DNA from: Thalassospira sp. UBA1131
GTDB taxonomy: Bacteria > Pseudomonadota > Alphaproteobacteria > Rhodospirillales > Thalassospiraceae
Direction: 5' to 3'
DNA length: 16,949 nucleotides
NCBI RefSeq assembly: GCF_002311515.1
Contig: NZ_DCAO01000094.1
Span: 1 to 16,949, forward strand
The notes under the pieces: generated by a model
Database searches by the model: none
What the model was told of the DNA's origin: nothing
Seen by the model: the letters and a program-made list of their open reading frames with translations, nothing else
Position numbers and translations under genes: made by a program
In this document: piece after piece, positions 14,550 to 16,949 of the stretch
Layout of the letters: the number at the start of each line of letters is the position of its first letter
Position numbering within the stretch: position 1 is the first letter of the stretch

Positions 14550-15791
14550 TCACTTTTTGCCGATCACATCAGCCAGTTGATCAAGCGCCACTTCCTGCTG
14601 CTCGCCACTGTCAAGGTCACGCAACTGGGCCACACCCTTGGCAAGTTCATCATCCCCAAGGATAACGGCCTTGCAGGCATTGGCCTTGTCCGCTCGCTTC
14701 ATGCGCTTTTTCATGTTGCCGGAATAGCCAAGCTCGACCGCGACACCCGCTTCACGCAGTGTCTGGGCAAGGGTGCGACATTTGGCCTCGGCCGCGTCGC
14801 CCATCGGGATCAGTGCCACGGGGCGTGCACCCGCCGGGGCTTCGCCCACCATCAATGCCAGGCGTTCAACACCGGCTGCCCAGCCAACACCGGCCGTCTG
14901 CGGACCACCCATGGTCGAAATCAGTCCGTCATAACGGCCACCGGCCATGACAGTACCCTGTGCACCAAGGGTGTTGGTAGTGAACTCGAAACAGGTGTGG
15001 CAGTAATAATCAAGACCACGCACCAGACGCGGGTTCAGCTCGTAATTGATGCCAATATCGCCAAGCCCCTCGGTCAGGCCCTTGAAGAATTCCTTGGAAT
15101 GCTCGTTGAGGTATTCGGCAAACAGCGGCGCATTGGCCACCAGTTCGCGATCGCCTTCGTCCTTGGAATCAAGGATACGGAGCGGGTTCTTTTCAAGACG
15201 CGAACGGCTGTCTTCCGACAGCTTGTCAAAATGGCCCTTGAAGTAATCAACCAGCACATCGCGATACGCCGCACGGCTTTCCGGATCACCAAGGGTGTTA
15301 AGCTCAAGCGTGATGCTGTCCCAAAGACCAAGGGCCTTTAGGATATGCGCGCCATAGCCGATCATTTCGATATCGCCCGCGACCTGTTCGACGCCAAGCA
15401 GTTCGGCACCGATCTGGTGGAACTGGCGCTGACGGCCTTTTTGCGGGCGTTCATACCGGAACATCGGGCCATAATAGCTGACCTTGACCGGTGACATCTG
15501 CTGCATACCATTGGAAATATAGGCACGCGCAATACCCGCCGTTCCTTCGGGACGCAGCGTGATCTGTTCGCCGCCGCGATCCTCAAAGGTGTACATTTCC
15601 TTGGTGACGACGTCGGACGTGTCGCCAAGGGTGCGTGCAAACACCTCGGTAAATTCGAAGATCGGCGTGGTCATGCGATGGTAGCCGTACAACTCGCCGA
15701 TTTCGCGTGCGGTATTCGCGATGTAATCCTGCAGACGGTTCTGTTCCGGCAGAAGGTCGTGCGTGCCACGGACGGGTTGAAGCGATGCCAC
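14550..15791 (-). CDS. hisS: Histidyl-tRNA synthetase
   Basis: This class II synthetase charges tRNA-His in the cytoplasm. It has 413 residues. Motif 2 is MFRYERPQKGRQRQFHQIG (110-128), the histidine-binding motifs are LVRGLDYYCHTCFEF (256-270) and GGRYDGL (284-290), and motif 3 is GVGWAAGVERL (301-311); the C-terminal anticodon-binding domain follows. The motifs match the standard bacterial enzyme, not the divergent alphaproteobacterial type. The start is a GTG at 15791 with GGAG seven bases upstream and the conserved MASLQPVRGTHDLLP opening; the frame stays open 36 codons further up but that part is not conserved-looking and overlaps the ispG terminator. It is the first gene of the hisS-hemA-prfA-prmC cluster. 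Confidence 0.96.
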   Translation of the reverse strand: MASLQPVRGTHDLLPEQNRLQDYIANTAREIGELYGYHRMTTPIFEFTEVFARTLGDTSDVVTKEMYTFEDRGGEQITLRPEGTAGIARAYISNGMQQMSPVKVSYYGPMFRYERPQKGRQRQFHQIGAELLGVEQVAGDIEMIGYGAHILKALGLWDSITLELNTLGDPESRAAYRDVLVDYFKGHFDKLSEDSRSRLEKNPLRILDSKDEGDRELVANAPLFAEYLNEHSKEFFKGLTEGLGDIGINYELNPRLVRGLDYYCHTCFEFTTNTLGAQGTVMAGGRYDGLISTMGGPQTAGVGWAAGVERLALMVGEAPAGARPVALIPMGDAAEAKCRTLAQTLREAGVAVELGYSGNMKKRMKRADKANACKAVILGDDELAKGVAQLRDLDSGEQQEVALDQLADVIGKK

Positions 15792-15824
15792 TTTGGGTCT
15801 CCGATCTAACTTGAATTCCAGATA

Positions 15825-15851
15825 TTTGCGCGAAACATCAATCGGCGCAAA
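15825..15851. repeat. Inverted repeat upstream of hisS
   Basis: TTTGCGC (15825-15831) and GCGCAAA (15845-15851) are exact reverse complements 13 bases apart, 34-60 bases upstream of the hisS GTG. It could be an operator or form a stem in the hisS leader. No T-box-like or leader-peptide features were seen. Confidence 0.3.
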
Positions 15852-15871
15852 CACATGCGAACATGAAAATA

Positions 15872-15896
15872 GCTTTCCGCCGGTGTGGCGGAAAGC
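15872..15896 (-). terminator. Intrinsic terminator of ispG
   Basis: The 10-bp perfect stem GCTTTCCGCC / GGCGGAAAGC has a 5-base loop. It lies 24 bases after the ispG stop, and on the minus strand runs into TATTTTC. It separates ispG from hisS, so hisS probably starts from its own promoter between 15792 and 15871. Confidence 0.88.
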
Positions 15897-15919
15897 CAAA
15901 AGTACTCAATAAAGCTTTG

Positions 15920-16949
15920 CTACTCCGCCGCGGTTTTCTTGGCGGCTTCTTCGGCTTCGATCTTGGCGGCACGTTCTTCGACCAGTTCGACGATATGGTC
16001 GACCATCTTTTCCGTGCTGATATTGTGATCCGGGCGGCCGGAAATATACATCTTGTGGTTCCCACCACCGCCACCGGTCAGCCCGATATCGGTTTCACGC
16101 GCTTCGCCCGGACCATTGACGATACAGCCAATGATCGACAGCGAAATCGGGGTGGAAATATGGGCAAGGCGCTTTTCAAGCTCTGCGACGGTTTCAACCA
16201 CGTTAAAGCCCTGACGCGCGCAAGACGGGCAGGAAATAATCTGAACCCCACGGGTGCGAAGCCCAAGCGACTTCAGGATATCAAAACCAACATGTATTTC
16301 CTCGACCGGGTCGGCCGACAGCGAAACGCGCAAGGTGTCACCGATACCCGCCCACAACAGGTTGCCCATGCCAATCGATGATTTCACCGTGCCACCGCGC
16401 AGGCCACCGGCCTCGGTAATACCAAGATGCAGCGGATAGTCACATGCCTCGGCCAGGCCGTAATAGGCGGCAACTGCCAGAAACACGTCCGACGCCTTGA
16501 CCGAGATTTTGAATTCACGGAAATCCTGATCTTCAAGGATTTTGGCGTGGTTCAAAGCACTTTCGACCATCGCCTCAGGACACGGTTCGCCGTAACGTTC
16601 CAGCAGTTCCTTTTCAAGCGACCCGGCATTGACACCGATACGCATTGAACAGCCATGATCCTTGGCGGCCTTCACAACTTCACGCACACGTTCGGTCGAT
16701 CCGATATTGCCCGGGTTGATCCGCAGGCATGCGGCGCCGGCCTCGGCGGCCTCAATCGCGCGTTTGTAATGGAAATGGATGTCGGCCACGATCGGGACAT
16801 GCACCTGTTTGATGATGTCTTTCAGGGCCGCGGTTGATTCCCGATCCGGGCAGGATACACGAACGATATCCGCACCGGCTTCTTCCAGTCGATGGATCTG
16901 CGCAACGGTCGCGTTCACATCGGTTGTCAGGGTATTGGTCATCGACTGC
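15920..16949 (-). CDS. ispG: 4-hydroxy-3-methylbut-2-en-1-yl diphosphate synthase, 5' end cut by window
   Basis: IspG converts methylerythritol cyclodiphosphate to HMBPP in the MEP isoprenoid pathway, using a [4Fe-4S] cluster. The visible part reads QSMTNTLTTDV at the right edge; this matches the family's conserved VQSMTNT, so the true start lies roughly 30-40 codons beyond the window and the Met at 16942 is internal. Visible features are the TIM-barrel segments VPIVADIHFHYKRA and CLRINPGNIG, GVNAGSLEKELL and LGITEAGG, and the cluster ligands: CPSC (codons at 16229-16231 and 16220-16222) and the Cys of GCIVNGPGEA (16124-16126). The C-terminus carries an Ala/Glu/Lys-rich tail (EAEEAAKKTAAE) with no known role. 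No frameshift is seen. A terminator follows at 15872-15896. Confidence 0.96.
   Translation of the reverse strand, partial: QSMTNTLTTDVNATVAQIHRLEEAGADIVRVSCPDRESTAALKDIIKQVHVPIVADIHFHYKRAIEAAEAGAACLRINPGNIGSTERVREVVKAAKDHGCSMRIGVNAGSLEKELLERYGEPCPEAMVESALNHAKILEDQDFREFKISVKASDVFLAVAAYYGLAEACDYPLHLGITEAGGLRGGTVKSSIGMGNLLWAGIGDTLRVSLSADPVEEIHVGFDILKSLGLRTRGVQIISCPSCARQGFNVVETVAELEKRLAHISTPISLSIIGCIVNGPGEARETDIGLTGGGGGNHKMYISGRPDHNISTEKMVDHIVELVEERAAKIEAEEAAKKTAAE

Noticed and set aside
14472..15341. A 289-codon + strand open frame across the hemA/hisS junction
   Set aside because: Antisense to two certain genes, no ribosome-binding site or domain.

Overview
This window looks like core chromosome of an alphaproteobacterium, most likely a marine Rhodospirillales member such as Thalassospira. 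The genus is an inference; no database was searched. Clues are a DUF4167 gene (a family typical of Alphaproteobacteria), the prfA-prmC-DUF4167-clpB neighbourhood, moderate G+C, many GTG starts, and a histidyl-tRNA synthetase of the canonical bacterial type rather than the divergent type of the Rhizobiales/Rhodobacterales/Caulobacterales group. Nearly all bases are accounted for by ordinary genes. I see no tRNA or rRNA gene, CRISPR array, insertion sequence or prophage.

Left part (1-4500). The 5' part of an M3-family oligoendopeptidase F gene runs off the left edge. A 417-base region that includes a perfect palindrome separates it from a divergently transcribed long-chain acyl-CoA synthetase gene. 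That gene is followed by a small P-loop kinase-like gene, which converges on a secreted DUF4197 protein with overlapping stop codons. A strong 13-bp hairpin then terminates clpB.

Middle part (4500-11211). clpB (disaggregase) and a MOSC-domain gene are divergent, with nested inverted repeats and a UUCG-capped hairpin between them. The MOSC gene converges on a 530-residue membrane protein related to VirD4/TraG type IV coupling proteins. That protein has lost a recognisable Walker A motif and the acidic pair of Walker B, and no other conjugation or secretion gene is present. Next comes a DUF4167 gene with a long disordered, charged tail. The coupling-protein-like gene and the MOSC gene sit between DUF4167 and clpB, which are usually close neighbours in Alphaproteobacteria.

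Right part (11212-16949). A tight leftward operon, hisS-hemA-prfA-prmC, has gaps of 7 bases, a 4-base overlap and 2 bases. It links histidyl-tRNA charging, glutamyl-tRNA reductase (C5 route to 5-aminolevulinate), release factor 1 and the methyltransferase that modifies the release-factor GGQ motif. hemA-prfA-prmC is the order known from gammaproteobacteria. The C5-type HemA is notable because characterised alphaproteobacteria mostly use 5-aminolevulinate synthase. Upstream, behind a clear terminator, is ispG (isoprenoid MEP pathway), cut at its 5' end by the window edge.

The most unusual item is the degenerate VirD4-like protein at 8268-9860. I did not find a clearly new multi-gene system.
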